Shown: one piece after another, positions 8,295 to 18,485 of the stretch | Numbering within the stretch: the stretch's first letter is position 1 | How the letters are laid out: every line of letters begins with the position of its first letter | Assembly: GCA_002708905.1 (NCBI GenBank) | Contig: PAPM01000047.1 | Coordinates: forward strand, 62,001-126,000 | Source: Pseudomonadales bacterium | Lineage (GTDB): Bacteria; Pseudomonadota; Gammaproteobacteria; Pseudomonadales; Ketobacteraceae | Direction: 5' to 3' | Length of the DNA stretch: 64,000 nt | Translations under genes and position numbers: made by a program | The notes under the pieces: model-generated | What the model was told of the DNA's origin: nothing | Seen by the model: only the letters and a program-made list of their open reading frames with translations | Database searches by the model: none

Positions 8295-10208
8295 TTAGCC
8301 CGGCTTGTACCAGATGGGTGAGCTGAATGCGCGCTCCTGATGCACCAGCGGCACTGAATCATCCGGCGTCGCGCCCAAACGCACCTTGTCATAGAGTGTC
8401 CAGCGAGGCGTCGGAATTTCCAGAACACGAACGTAATAGACTGCTTTCAACGCTGGATCAAATTCCGGGTCGGTAAAGATTCCTATCAATTCGGCAGCCC
8501 CAATGCTATTGGTATATTGCGCTGTTTCCATATTCACCGTGTTACCCACGGGCGGTAACTTACCTTCTGCATCCGGCTTGCGGTCGCCGGACCAGGCCAC
8601 ATCAAAGATTTTTTCCTGGGTTTTGCCTTCGGCATCCAACCATCCTTTCACAATTTGGACCCGATCCAGGTTAGCCCCATCGGGGTCTTTACCGGCCGCC
8701 ACAATAAACGTCAGAGGTTTATCGCCCGGGGCACCATTTAACATACCGCCCATGGGCACACCTTTTTCATATCCCTTTGCCACCAGGCCTGCATCAAGAT
8801 CGCTGTCACTGAATTGGTAACCGCCAAAGAAACGCACACTCATTCTGGGTCCAGTGGTAGCAAAAGTTTCCTTACGTTTCATGGCATCCCAGATCGCTTC
8901 CCGGGTATTCTCCGTAGCCCACACCCCCATGACACCCGAGGCCGCCTGCTCCCATCCAACATAAGCCCCCGTAGGACCGCTTATGAGGGGAAACGACCAA
9001 CGTTGTGTATTGGCCGGCTCTACGGTTTTGAACTTGCCGAAGAAATTATCCTCTTCCGCTGTGGAAAGGCCGGTGTGAGTATCCGTTGCCGCATTGGCTC
9101 CATATTGGAATGGGTTGGTACCCAATTCCTCTTCCAGGCGCAACCCGGATTTCAGGGCTTCTCGCCAATACTCGTACTTAAGCGCACCGTCGGGTTTGGG
9201 TTTAACAATCAGGTTGCCACGATCCCACAAATCCCAACTGGCAAATTCATCATTCGGGGACAGCGTCGGGTGGGATTCACTCTGCCCTTTTATCTGGGTG
9301 ACCTCATACAACGGCTCATAAGCAGCCCGCAGTTTTGCCCACTCAGGATTCATGGGTGAGCCATCAAACTCCTGCTCCTCAAACATGCGGCCGTTGGACA
9401 TATTGCCGTTATGGGGAATCGCCAGAACCTGGCCTCCGGTGTTCTGTTCATAGTTTTGCATCCACTCCCAAAGTTTGCGTGGGTCCTGAGTTACAAACGT
9501 GGTGAGAGGCGTCAGGTCACGGGTTTTATCCGCACCATCCCGGAAAATCACATTACGGTGCAGGTTATCTCCACCACCGGCATTAACGGTCCACTCAAAT
9601 GCAATAAAGGTAGTGAACTTGCCGGGCTCATAGTACTTTTCAGCAGCATCTACTGTTTTCTGCCAGGCATTCATCATCCATTTGGGATCCATCACCTGCT
9701 TGGGCAACTTTTCAGTGGACTGCAAGACGATCAATTCACTCTTGGCATTCGCGGCAGCTTCTTCACTGCCGGAGTTAAAGGCATCATGCCAGCCTTTCAA
9801 TACCTCGCTCTCCATCATTTCCGGATTGCCGTCAATGATTTCATTGATGGTTCCCATACCATCGGAATGATCCGTCACCATAAACCAGTCGTAGGGGCGG
9901 CTTATTTTTGCTTTCATGCCGGTATTGGATTTCACCTCCATGCCCAACGCATAACGATAGGCATCGTCCGGGTTGGTGATGGCACCATCCATCCCCGCAT
10001 CCGCAGACCAGCCGGTGTGCACATGGGTGTCACCGAAATAGGCCTGGGTCGGGTAGGCAGGTTGGGCAGCAGCTGGTGGTTCGACCTGGGCAGTCTGGAC
10101 TGCGGTTGCGGCAGGCGTGGTGGCATCTTTAGTATCCTTGCCTGAGTCGCAGGCGGACAAGGTTAATAACACTACGCTCAACGAAATCGCTTTGTAGTTT
10201 TTATCCAT
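8295..10208 (-). CDS. DUF3604 domain lipoprotein
   Basis: The 637-residue protein begins with a lipoprotein signal peptide (lipobox LSAC) followed by a low-complexity Ala/Pro/Thr linker to about residue 50. The body starts with YFGDTHVHTGWSADAG, a PHP-like His-x-His metal motif, and continues with FMVTDHSDGMG, FIAFEWTVN, AIPHNGNMS and TGPRMSVRFFGGY, all typical of DUF3604. The fold is probably a PHP-type phosphoesterase, but the substrate is unknown. It is probably attached to the inner face of the outer membrane or to the periplasmic side of the inner membrane. Single gene with its own promoter region. Confidence 0.85.
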   Translation of the reverse strand: MDKNYKAISLSVVLLTLSACDSGKDTKDATTPAATAVQTAQVEPPAAAQPAYPTQAYFGDTHVHTGWSADAGMDGAITNPDDAYRYALGMEVKSNTGMKAKISRPYDWFMVTDHSDGMGTINEIIDGNPEMMESEVLKGWHDAFNSGSEEAAANAKSELIVLQSTEKLPKQVMDPKWMMNAWQKTVDAAEKYYEPGKFTTFIAFEWTVNAGGGDNLHRNVIFRDGADKTRDLTPLTTFVTQDPRKLWEWMQNYEQNTGGQVLAIPHNGNMSNGRMFEEQEFDGSPMNPEWAKLRAAYEPLYEVTQIKGQSESHPTLSPNDEFASWDLWDRGNLIVKPKPDGALKYEYWREALKSGLRLEEELGTNPFQYGANAATDTHTGLSTAEEDNFFGKFKTVEPANTQRWSFPLISGPTGAYVGWEQAASGVMGVWATENTREAIWDAMKRKETFATTGPRMSVRFFGGYQFSDSDLDAGLVAKGYEKGVPMGGMLNGAPGDKPLTFIVAAGKDPDGANLDRVQIVKGWLDAEGKTQEKIFDVAWSGDRKPDAEGKLPPVGNTVNMETAQYTNSIGAAELIGIFTDPEFDPALKAVYYVRVLEIPTPRWTLYDKVRLGATPDDSVPLVHQERAFSSPIWYKPG

Positions 10209-10351
10209 GAACGAGCTCCTTGTTAGCTGGATTTATTTGAATCTAACCACATGCCTACCATATTAACTAGTGTCGGGTTACAACCGCAGCAGCATAAGTA
10301 CCAAACACTATAACTGAATCAGGCTGGATACTTAACCGATGATTGAAGCCA

Positions 10352-11248
10352 CTATGACGGGCAAACCGACCTTTGCTCACCAACCAGCAAGCCGATGATT
10401 CCCCCGGCAACCAATAACGCACTGATTGTTATTCCCGGCAGCATGGGTTCACCCAGGATTCCCATGGCAATAGGAACCGCAAATACTGCGCTGACGGCCC
10501 CCATCAGACTGAGAAAAACCGGTCCGCCCTGTTTCTGTACCACAAACATCAACAGGAACTGACCGGCAAACACTGCAGACTGGATCGCAATCAATGTCAC
10601 AGTATAAATATCCACCAAGGGCAAAGGGAGCGGATATTCGGTCATCAAAGCGTAAATAATCAGTAACCCGGAACCTGTTATCAACATGCCGGGGGCTAAG
10701 GCTTCAGAACTTTCTCCCGGGGGCCAGCGCCGGGTTCGGTAGAGATTACCCAACGCCAGTAACACCGGCCCCAATAAAGTCAGCACAATCCAGGCGGGAT
10801 CGGCCTGCGGAACCGACCACTGTTTTACAACCAGCAACCCGGTACCCACCAACGCCAGCGATACACCGGATGCCCGCCGCCAGCAAAAGCGTTCCATTCG
10901 AAACAGTAACGCTCCGGCATAGGTTAGCAACGGCGGCAAGGCAATCATCATGGCGACAAAGCTCACGCCCAGGCGCGGCACAGCTTTAAAGAAAATGAGA
11001 TTGGCAGCCACGGTGGTCAACAGGCTCGAAACGAAGAAGTATTCCAGTGTTTGCGGTGTTAGTTTTGGAATCTGCCTGCGCCACATTGAATATCCTGACA
11101 ACAACACTGACGCCCCGATCATTGACCATGTCAAATAACTTAAGGGGGATATATCCCAACGGTTTGCCACTTTTACCAGGTTGGTGGTCAATCCCAGCAG
11201 CAGTCCCGCAATCAGCAAGGCTATCAACGCTAATGGATGAGGTTTCAT
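10352..11248 (-). CDS. EamA/DMT-family permease
   Basis: The 298-residue protein has ten hydrophobic segments in two repeats, which is the EamA drug/metabolite transporter layout. The second EamA repeat is visible from about residue 155 (WIVLTLLGPVLLALGNLYRTRRWP). It lies in the inner membrane and exports or imports small metabolites; the substrate cannot be told from sequence. It follows the SDR gene by 12 bp on the same strand and is probably co-transcribed with it under the divergent LysR regulator. Confidence 0.85.
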   Translation of the reverse strand: MKPHPLALIALLIAGLLLGLTTNLVKVANRWDISPLSYLTWSMIGASVLLSGYSMWRRQIPKLTPQTLEYFFVSSLLTTVAANLIFFKAVPRLGVSFVAMMIALPPLLTYAGALLFRMERFCWRRASGVSLALVGTGLLVVKQWSVPQADPAWIVLTLLGPVLLALGNLYRTRRWPPGESSEALAPGMLITGSGLLIIYALMTEYPLPLPLVDIYTVTLIAIQSAVFAGQFLLMFVVQKQGGPVFLSLMGAVSAVFAVPIAMGILGEPMLPGITISALLVAGGIIGLLVGEQRSVCPS

Positions 11249-11260
11249 GGGTGAACCCTC

Positions 11261-11902
11261 TTAATAGGCAACGGTAAAACGCTGGTTGCGAAAGCGCGAC
11301 AACTCGATTTCATCGAGCAACGCGACGACAAAATCCTCCATCGATATTCGCGAACGACCTTGCGCGTCCAACAGAAGCTCATCACGGCCTAGCCGGTAGG
11401 AGCCGGTACGTTCTCCCGCAAACAAATCAGCCGGTGGACTCAGGTAGGTACAGTCAACGCCGTGGTCCTGCTGACACACCAGGTACTGATCCAGGCTGGC
11501 CTGGCCGATGTGTCGTAAATCCGGGCTTAGAAACCTGGGGTCATCCAACAGCAGCCGGCCCCCGGTTCCGGGAACTGCAAGACTGGCGGCCCCGCCGACG
11601 ACGATCAATCTGGTAGAGGAGGTCTGCATCCCCTGCAACAATGACCGCGTAGTGCCGGCCACCATTTGCTCCTCCCCAGCCGGGGGCCGGGTGGCGTTGA
11701 CCACCACATCCTGCCCATCCACCAGTTTGGTCACGGCGGCTGGGTCGGTAATGTTCAATTCCTGCACGTCAACCCCAGGCGGGAACCCCTCCAAACGCGT
11801 CCGGTTTCTCCCACTTGCGGTGACGGTATGCCCCCTGGAAAGGGCTTCCATTACAGTGCGCCGCCCCACGTTGCCGGCTGCACCCAATACCAGAATATTC
11901 AT
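11261..11902 (-). CDS. NAD(P)-binding atypical SDR
   Basis: The 213-residue protein starts at ATG 11900-11902, giving the nucleotide-binding sequence MNILVLGAAGNVGRR. DGQDVVVNATRPP and RLIVVGGAASL are the following strands. There is no YxxxK active site, so it belongs to the atypical SDRs (NmrA/BVR-B-like) that act as NAD(P)H oxidoreductases or redox sensors. It is divergent from the LysR gene with 122 bp between starts and is upstream of the DMT permease, which suggests one regulated unit. A longer frame begins upstream but lacks homology. Confidence 0.85.
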   Translation of the reverse strand: MNILVLGAAGNVGRRTVMEALSRGHTVTASGRNRTRLEGFPPGVDVQELNITDPAAVTKLVDGQDVVVNATRPPAGEEQMVAGTTRSLLQGMQTSSTRLIVVGGAASLAVPGTGGRLLLDDPRFLSPDLRHIGQASLDQYLVCQQDHGVDCTYLSPPADLFAGERTGSYRLGRDELLLDAQGRSRISMEDFVVALLDEIELSRFRNQRFTVAY

Positions 11903-12024
11903 TGTGTCACTCCCATTGTCGCTATACTCAATCAACAAGGCACTAGACTAATGGAGAACAAAAGAAAGATAATCACCCATTATAGAAACTGATTGTTCTC
12001 AAATATGGACCAATAGGTTGGATC

Positions 12025-12933
12025 ATGGATTCGCTTTCGGATATTGCTGTCTTCATCAAGGTGGTTGAACAGGGGAGTTTTACCGCCACAGCCGAACAGC
12101 TCTCGCTGTCCAAGTCGGTGGTCAGTAAATATGTTAGCCGGCTGGAGGACCGCCTGGGGGCACGGCTTCTCAACCGCTCCACACGACGCATCAGCCTTAC
12201 GGAGGTGGGCCGGTCCTTTTACGAGCGCAGCCAGGTTGCTCTGCAGGAAATTGCAGAAGCCGAAGCGGAAGTCACCCGTCTGCAGAGTGAACCCAGGGGC
12301 ACCCTTCGAATCAATGCGCCGATGTCGTTCGGCATCATGCATCTGGCTCCGGCCATTCCGGACTTTCTCAACCAGTATCCAGAGCTGTCCGTGGATCTTC
12401 AGTTTGATGACCGCAAGCTTGACCTGATTGAAGGGGGATTCGACGTCGCCCTGACCATTTCCAATCTGGCGGATTCTGCCCTGGTGGCACGCCGCCTCGG
12501 CCCCTGTCATCACTGTATTGTGGCCGCCCCTGAGTATCTGTCCCGCTACGGCACCCCACGCAAACCGGAGGACTTACAAGACCACGCCATTGTCAGTTAC
12601 AGATACCAGGAATCAGCGCGGCAGTGGGAATTCATCGACACCCGGGGTAAATCCACGGTGGTGGCGATCAACAGTAAAGTTGAGATGAACAACAGTATGG
12701 GAATGCGGGAAGCCGTTCTCAATGGGGCAGGCATTATGCGCGCACCCAGCTTCGTGGTGGGCAGTGACGTTCAGCAAGGACGCCTGAAAATCCTGCTCCC
12801 GTCTTATCAGACGCTGCAGATGTCAATCTACGTGCTCTACCCCCAACGTCGCCATCTGTCCCCCAAAGTCCGGGCATTCGTGGATTTCCTGAGTCAGCGA
12901 ATTGGTGATACACCCTACTGGGATACCCAGTAA
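12025..12933 (+). CDS. LysR-family transcriptional regulator
   Basis: The 302-residue protein has a winged helix-turn-helix at about residues 4-62 (ATAEQLSLSKSVVSKYVSRLEDRLGARLLNRSTRRISLTEVG in outline) and an effector-binding domain from about residue 90. The CrgA/AaeR-like subgroup pattern (RGTLRINAPMSFG) is present. LysR proteins bind the region between themselves and a divergent gene, here the SDR-permease pair. The ligand is unknown. Confidence 0.9.
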   Translation: MDSLSDIAVFIKVVEQGSFTATAEQLSLSKSVVSKYVSRLEDRLGARLLNRSTRRISLTEVGRSFYERSQVALQEIAEAEAEVTRLQSEPRGTLRINAPMSFGIMHLAPAIPDFLNQYPELSVDLQFDDRKLDLIEGGFDVALTISNLADSALVARRLGPCHHCIVAAPEYLSRYGTPRKPEDLQDHAIVSYRYQESARQWEFIDTRGKSTVVAINSKVEMNNSMGMREAVLNGAGIMRAPSFVVGSDVQQGRLKILLPSYQTLQMSIYVLYPQRRHLSPKVRAFVDFLSQRIGDTPYWDTQ

Positions 12934-13027
12934 CCTGACCTATAATTGCATTTCGCAACACTACTTCACTTGGTCCGGGGCCCTGCTTGCAGTAAAGTCA
13001 TCAGGAATAAAACAAAAAATTAAAACA

Positions 13028-14392
13028 ATGAATAGCAAACGACCCTCTTTCTTGACCACCCTTGGGGAAATCTGGTCCGTCAAACGCAATCTCAAAGCCC
13101 TGACAGAGGACAGCTCCGGCACGTTCTACCTGATCAACGGGTTGCGTTTTTTCGGCATGGTCTGGATTCTGATCGCCCACACCGTATTCGTATACAGTCT
13201 CTACAATGGTAAAGAAGTCTTCTTCCAATCCCTTGAAGACTCCCCTTTTTACCTGTGGTGGATCTGGAATGCGGACAAAGGGGTCGATCTGTTCTTTGTG
13301 GTGAGCGGGTTCCTCATCAGCCTGATGCTGCTGAAGGAACAATCCAAAACCGGGGATATTCAACTCAAGCGATTCTACTTGCGCCGTTATTTGCGCCTCA
13401 CTCCCCTCTACGCTGTTATTGCGATTATTTTCTGGTTCAGTGGCGCCCGCAATCATGAATGGATCTGGGCCAACCTGCTGTATGTAAACAACTTCCTGCA
13501 CCCGGACAACATGGCCCTGCAATGGACCTGGACCCTGGCGGTGGAAGAACAGTTCTACTTGCTGCTACCCCTGATCCTGATCTTCATTGCCAAATCCCCG
13601 CAACGCTCCTTTATGAAAACCATGCTGGGGTTGCTGGTGCTCTCGTTCCTGATCCGCGCCGGTGTGCTGTATTACTATGATGAGTTATGGAACGGCAATT
13701 ATCGGGACATGCTGTCGGATAAAAGCGTGTCTATGATCTTTTACGGCAAACTGTACGATAACCTTGCCACCCGTTTCGGCCCCCTGATTGTCGGGGTGAT
13801 TGCCGGTTACGGTTACTGCTTCCACCAGCAGGCCATTCGTAACTGGGCCACCGCCACCCCCTACCGCCCGCTGATATTGAACGTACTGAGTATGGGCACC
13901 ATCGTGTTCTTTATGTATTTCCCCATAATTGAAGCCAGATTCAGTGAACCCGGTAATGGGCTGCGGTTGTACCTGATCTTCAACCGCACTATTTTCAGCG
14001 TTGCATTTACCTGGTTCATGATGTCCGTGTTCCTGCAGCTGAGCCACGTGCGGCTGTTCTCCTGGTTCTATTCCCTGAAGATCTGGCATCCGCTGGGCCA
14101 GCTCACCTACTCCATTTATTTGCTGCACCTGATCGTGATCCTGATGGTGGTTTTCCCCATCAACAAATATGTGCAGACGCTTGAGATCTCTCCCGCTTTG
14201 GCCATGATCACCACAGTCGGGCTGGGGGCGGTTCTGTCACTGATCGTATCGGTGATTATGGGTGTACTCTGCTGGATACTGATCGAGAAACCATTCCTGA
14301 ATATGCGGGATCTGTTCGCGGTAAATCGCGGCGCCCCCAAACCCACAGCGGAGCCCATACCAAAACCCGCAGCCATCGACTCCAGGGTATGA
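13028..14392 (+). CDS. acyltransferase 3 family membrane protein
   Basis: The 454-residue protein starts at ATG 13028. It contains the Acyltransferase_3 features: INGLRFFGMVWILIAHTVF (membrane segment 1 and the catalytic His), KGVDLFFVVSGFLIS (segment 2), RFYLRRYLRLTPLY (basic loop), WTLAVEEQFYLLLP (conserved E) and about ten hydrophobic segments to the end. Members O-acetylate or O-acylate polysaccharides or glycolipids at the inner membrane. The substrate is unknown and no polysaccharide locus is adjacent. Confidence 0.85.
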   Translation: MNSKRPSFLTTLGEIWSVKRNLKALTEDSSGTFYLINGLRFFGMVWILIAHTVFVYSLYNGKEVFFQSLEDSPFYLWWIWNADKGVDLFFVVSGFLISLMLLKEQSKTGDIQLKRFYLRRYLRLTPLYAVIAIIFWFSGARNHEWIWANLLYVNNFLHPDNMALQWTWTLAVEEQFYLLLPLILIFIAKSPQRSFMKTMLGLLVLSFLIRAGVLYYYDELWNGNYRDMLSDKSVSMIFYGKLYDNLATRFGPLIVGVIAGYGYCFHQQAIRNWATATPYRPLILNVLSMGTIVFFMYFPIIEARFSEPGNGLRLYLIFNRTIFSVAFTWFMMSVFLQLSHVRLFSWFYSLKIWHPLGQLTYSIYLLHLIVILMVVFPINKYVQTLEISPALAMITTVGLGAVLSLIVSVIMGVLCWILIEKPFLNMRDLFAVNRGAPKPTAEPIPKPAAIDSRV

Positions 14393-14409
14393 GACGAGTT
14401 ATGAGGGAA

Positions 14410-14796
14410 TCAGGTCTTTTTACCCAGCAATTCGATGGCATAACCATCCGGGTCTTTCACAAACGCTAAAATGGTGGTGCCGTGCTTCATGGGGCCGGGT
14501 TCGCGGGTAACCACGCCACCGCGGGCACGAATCTGGTCACAGGCCTGGTAGACATCGTCCACTTCCAGCGCAATATGGCCATAACCGTTACCCAAATCGT
14601 AACTGTCGGTGTCCCAGTTATGGGTCAGCTCGAGGCAAGCCTGTTCACTCTCCTCACCATATCCCACAAACGCCAGAGTGAACTTGCCATCAGGATAGTC
14701 CTTGCGACGCAGCAATTTCATTCCCAACACTTCGGTGTAAAACGCAATGGAGCGATCCAGATCGCCTACCCGGATCATAGTGTGAAGCAAACGCAC
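14410..14796 (-). CDS. gloA: lactoylglutathione lyase (glyoxalase I)
   Basis: The 128-residue protein is a full-length VOC-fold glyoxalase I. H5 (MRLLHTM), the Glu in CLELTHNW, the His in GYGHIALEV and the Glu in DGYAIELLG are the four metal ligands; the short form without extra loops is the nickel/cobalt type. It isomerises the hemithioacetal of methylglyoxal and glutathione to S-lactoylglutathione in the cytoplasm. Four copies of a pentanucleotide lie just upstream of its ribosome-binding site. It stands near argG as I recall for Pseudomonas. Confidence 0.93.
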   Translation of the reverse strand: MRLLHTMIRVGDLDRSIAFYTEVLGMKLLRRKDYPDGKFTLAFVGYGEESEQACLELTHNWDTDSYDLGNGYGHIALEVDDVYQACDQIRARGGVVTREPGPMKHGTTILAFVKDPDGYAIELLGKKT

Positions 14797-14815
14797 GGCA
14801 GGCTCCTCCTGTCAA

Positions 14816-14835
14816 AAATCAAATCAAATCAAATC
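14816..14835. repeat. (AAATC)4 pentanucleotide repeat upstream of gloA
   Basis: Four perfect AAATC units end in an A-run. On the gloA strand this is (GATTT)4, starting 19 bases before the start codon and upstream of the AGGAGG site, therefore within the leader or core promoter. Slippage there could change promoter spacing, but four units are few. Confidence 0.75.
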
Positions 14836-14879
14836 AAAAAAGGAGTTTACCACAGCTCATTACAGGAAAGCGGGAGGCG

Positions 14880-16973
14880 TTATCCCGGAAAGACGAAAAT
14901 CCCCATATCGTCCAGCTTTTGCGGGGTTTGCTCCAGGTCTCGGTCGATGGCATCCCCGCTCAACCAGTCACAACCAACGGATTGCAAAAAGGTCTGCTGG
15001 GAATCGGAATCCACTGACGTGGCCAAAACCTGGATACCCAACTGGTGCACCATATCCACCACACCTTTAATAATTGCCTGGTCGGTTTTCGCAACTTCAC
15101 AGGTGGCCACAAAGGATTCGCTGAGTTTCACCATGGTATAGGGAACTTCCTTCAACAAATTTAAAGGAGCGTACCCGGTACCAAAGCTGTCCAGAATCAG
15201 ATTGAAGCCATTGCGGCAGAGTTCATTGAGGACATCACCGTGTTGGCGATGGCGCACGGTGTAATAACTTTCCGGTAATTCGATATAGATCTGATGGGAA
15301 CCCAGGCCCACTTCTGCAATGGAGTTGATGACCCAATCCACGCCACCTTCCTGCAACAGAATCGCCGGTGAAGTGGGCATGATCAGACGCACCTTGGCTT
15401 TGGCTTCATCGTGCAGCTGTTCAAAACGCTCCAGCGCCTGCTGCCACAACCAACGGAACATGGTGGGCGCGAGACCGGCTTCCTCCGCCTGTTGCATAAA
15501 AGCTTCCAGTGCCAACTCCCCCTTTTTCGGATGCACCCAGGTAAGCCGGACTTCACAGGCCACCACCTCCGATTTATCCCGACTGGTCACCGGCAGGTAC
15601 TGAATGCGCCACTGTTTTTGTTCCAGCGCCTGATGCAGCTCGTATTCCATCTGCATCTGCTCTACCCGCAACTTATTCATTTCCACGGTGTAATACTGAT
15701 AGTGATTGCGACCGATGGCCTTGGCCCGGGATAGCGCCGCTTCGGCATTTTTCATTAACGTGGTGGCATCATCACCGCAAGTGGGATACACGCTCACACC
15801 GATGGAACAACCGGTGAAGACCTCATGCCCATCAATGAGAAAAGGCTCGCGGATACGCTCAATGACTTTATTCGCCACCATGCCAGCGTTCTCGGGGGAA
15901 TCGATATGACTCAGCAGGAGGACAAATTCATCCCCTTCCATACGCGCCAGCTGATCATCCCGTCGCACCAATGAGTCAATCCGGTCAGCGACAGCCTTCA
16001 GCAAAGTATCGCCCCGGTCATGGCCCAGCGTCTCGTTGATATGGCGGAAGTGATCCAGATCCACGGAGAGCACCGCAAAGTAATAACCGGTGATACCGGC
16101 TTTCAAAACAGTACGATCAATATGTTCTTCAATGTAAGCACGGGTCGGCAGGTTGGTCAGATGATCCACCTGCGACAGCTTCGCCAACTTATCTTTGGAT
16201 TCCCGAGTATCCTTCAGCTGTTTGAAGGCAAACAATAATTCAATGCCGTTGCTTGAGGAAAAAGGAATAGCGGCAAATTTGGAGGAAATCGATTCACCGT
16301 CACGGCGCCAGAGGATAGATTTGTCCACTTGCAGTATCTGGTCACCCGCTGTGACTTTGGAAACAGGATGTTCACTCCAGCGGGACTTCGCCTGGCTGCA
16401 TGCATCCTCAAACAGGCTTTCAATGTAGACGCCATATAGATCCAGGGAATTGGCTTTTAACATTTGCTCCGCCGCGGCGTTGGCAAAAATAATCTGGCCC
16501 TTGGCGTCCAGCGCCAGAATACCTTCTTCATGGCTCGCTATGGGATCGGCTTTTTCTTCGCTGTATAGGGCTTCGATTTCCGCCCGCACGGCGTACTGCG
16601 CCAGGTAGTGATTAAGACAGCGCTGCAATTGCGGTTCATTGATGGGTTTGCTGATCACCTTCACCAAGTCGAACATATCATCGTAAAGGCACATCTTACG
16701 CTCGGATAAATTGCCCACCACAAACAACACGGGGATGTGTCTGCTGTTCTTGCCTGATTTGAGCAGGTTCAGCAATTGATAACCATCCGGTTCTTCCAGC
16801 TGGGAATCCAGAATCACCAATGCCGGTTGATGACTTACCACCAGATTCACCACATTGCCGCCCAGAGAAGTCGCTACACAGCGAGCCCCCAAGGCCTCGA
16901 TGACTTCGGTGTAGTAGGCAATATTGCTGTCTTGCGGATCACAAACAATGACGAGCGGTTGTTGTTTAGTCAT
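14880..16973 (-). CDS. REC-PAS-GGDEF-EAL response regulator, degenerate EAL
   Basis: The 697-residue protein has a REC domain (about 5-125, acceptor D56 in LVILDSQ, Lys in SKPIN), a PAS domain (about 150-260), a GGDEF domain (about 275-435) with EGDEF at 346-350, and an EAL domain (about 445-690). EGDEF is a variant that can still be active in diguanylate cyclases. The EAL domain is eroded: EVRLTW at 474-479 replaces EALxRW, DSFGTG replaces DDFGTG, and VKLSESF replaces the K-I-D segment. It probably makes or binds cyclic-di-GMP rather than degrading it. Cytoplasmic. Single gene placed between gloA and argG. Confidence 0.9.
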   Translation of the reverse strand: MTKQQPLVIVCDPQDSNIAYYTEVIEALGARCVATSLGGNVVNLVVSHQPALVILDSQLEEPDGYQLLNLLKSGKNSRHIPVLFVVGNLSERKMCLYDDMFDLVKVISKPINEPQLQRCLNHYLAQYAVRAEIEALYSEEKADPIASHEEGILALDAKGQIIFANAAAEQMLKANSLDLYGVYIESLFEDACSQAKSRWSEHPVSKVTAGDQILQVDKSILWRRDGESISSKFAAIPFSSSNGIELLFAFKQLKDTRESKDKLAKLSQVDHLTNLPTRAYIEEHIDRTVLKAGITGYYFAVLSVDLDHFRHINETLGHDRGDTLLKAVADRIDSLVRRDDQLARMEGDEFVLLLSHIDSPENAGMVANKVIERIREPFLIDGHEVFTGCSIGVSVYPTCGDDATTLMKNAEAALSRAKAIGRNHYQYYTVEMNKLRVEQMQMEYELHQALEQKQWRIQYLPVTSRDKSEVVACEVRLTWVHPKKGELALEAFMQQAEEAGLAPTMFRWLWQQALERFEQLHDEAKAKVRLIMPTSPAILLQEGGVDWVINSIAEVGLGSHQIYIELPESYYTVRHRQHGDVLNELCRNGFNLILDSFGTGYAPLNLLKEVPYTMVKLSESFVATCEVAKTDQAIIKGVVDMVHQLGIQVLATSVDSDSQQTFLQSVGCDWLSGDAIDRDLEQTPQKLDDMGIFVFPG

Positions 16974-17072
16974 GATCTTTTACTTACAGGTCACTGATTT
17001 TAATTGAAGAAATTCGTCGGTTGATGTTTCCAGTATAGATAGAGTTTCCATGGGAGACAGTGCGGGGGACAC

Positions 17073-17105
17073 AAAAAAAAGCCCCGGTCTGTTACAACCG
17101 GAGCC
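17073..17105 (-). terminator. intrinsic terminator of argG
   Basis: Read on the minus strand, GGCTCCGGTT / AACAGACCGGGGC form a GC-rich hairpin followed by eight T. It lies 33 bp beyond the argG stop. Confidence 0.85.
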
Positions 17106-17137
17106 TTTATATTTACCTAATAGACTGTAAACGAGGT

Positions 17138-18358
17138 CTATTTGAGCTTGCGCCCCTTATTGGCGGCAATGCGCAAACGCAGGGCGTTTAACTTGATAAA
17201 GCCCGCAGCGTCTTTTTGGTCATAGGCGCCAGCATCGTCTTCGAAGGTGGCGATCTTGTCATCGAACAGGGTCTGGTCAGATTTACGGCCCACCACGGTC
17301 ACGTTGCCTTTATACAACTTCACGCGTACCACGCCGTTTACTACTTCCTGGGATTCATCGATCATGGTCTGCAGCATCTTGCGCTCTGGGCTCCACCAGT
17401 AGCCGTTATAGATCAGCTCGGCGTACTTGGGCATGATGCTGTCTTTCAGGTGCGCCACTTCGCGATCCAGGGTAATGGACTCAATGGCGCGGTGGGCGCG
17501 CATCATGATGGTACCCCCGGGCGTTTCGTAAGCACCGCGGGACTTCATACCCACATAGCGGTTTTCCACGATATCCAGACGGCCAATACCGTTGGCACCC
17601 CCCAGTTTGTTGAGTTTTTCCAGTACTGCGTGAGCCGCCAGCGGCTCGCCGTCGATGGCAACGATATCGCCCTTTTCGTAGGTCAGTTCAATATAAGTGG
17701 GCTGGTCGGGGGCGGCTTCCGGGCTCACTGACCAGCGCCACATATCTTCTTCAGCTTCTGCCCAGGGATCTTCCAGGATGCCGCCTTCATAGGAAATGTG
17801 GAGCAGGTTGGCGTCCATGGAGTATGGGGATTTCTTGCCGGCTTTGGAGAAATCCACCGGAATCTGGTGTTTCTCCGCATAGGCCATCAAAGTCTCGCGG
17901 GAAGTCAGGTCCCACTCACGCCAGGGCGCGATCACCTGGATGCCTGGGGTCAGGGCATAAGCACCCAGCTCAAAACGCACCTGGTCGTTACCCTTACCGG
18001 TGGCACCGTGGGAGATGGCATCGGCACCGGTTTCCTCAGCGATTTCCACCAGGCGCTTGGCGATCAGGGGACGGGCGATAGACGTACCCAGCAGGTATTC
18101 GCCTTCGTAAATGGTGTTGGCGCGGAACATGGGGAACACGAAGTCCCGTACGAACTCTTCCCGCAGGTCTTCGATGTAGATTTCCTTGATGCCCATGGCC
18201 TTGGCCTTGGCGCGGGCGGGTTCCACTTCTTCACCCTGACCCAGGTCGGCAGTGAAGGTAACCACTTCGCACTGATAGCTTTCTTGAAGCCACTTTACGA
18301 TAACGGATGTATCCAAGCCGCCAGAATAGGCCAAAACCACCTTTTTGATGTCAGACAT
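17138..18358 (-). CDS. argG: argininosuccinate synthase
   Basis: The 406-residue protein is the ATP-dependent ligase that joins citrulline and aspartate in arginine synthesis, in the cytoplasm. [10 protein letters not shown] is the N-type ATP pyrophosphatase P-loop. [27 protein letters not shown] and YETPGGTI are signature segments. Length fits the 400-residue type. Start at ATG 18356-18358 with AAGGG 8 bases upstream; a TTG two codons earlier is less likely. It is far from argD/argF in this window. Confidence 0.97.
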   Translation of the reverse strand: MSDIKKVVLAYSGGLDTSVIVKWLQESYQCEVVTFTADLGQGEEVEPARAKAKAMGIKEIYIEDLREEFVRDFVFPMFRANTIYEGEYLLGTSIARPLIAKRLVEIAEETGADAISHGATGKGNDQVRFELGAYALTPGIQVIAPWREWDLTSRETLMAYAEKHQIPVDFSKAGKKSPYSMDANLLHISYEGGILEDPWAEAEEDMWRWSVSPEAAPDQPTYIELTYEKGDIVAIDGEPLAAHAVLEKLNKLGGANGIGRLDIVENRYVGMKSRGAYETPGGTIMMRAHRAIESITLDREVAHLKDSIMPKYAELIYNGYWWSPERKMLQTMIDESQEVVNGVVRVKLYKGNVTVVGRKSDQTLFDDKIATFEDDAGAYDQKDAAGFIKLNALRLRIAANKGRKLK

Positions 18359-18485
18359 GCGCAAACCCTTAGACCTTCAGGACTGAATGTGATGAAAACA
18401 GGATCGAGCCCTGCATACAGAGCTCGAGAAAGGCGCGAATTATACCTGATCGGGAGGGTAATTTCCTACTGTGACAGTGGGTGTG

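Noticed and set aside
9411..10145. 244-codon ORF on the plus strand inside the DUF3604 gene
   Set aside because: Antisense shadow of a gene with clear family motifs; no motif of its own.
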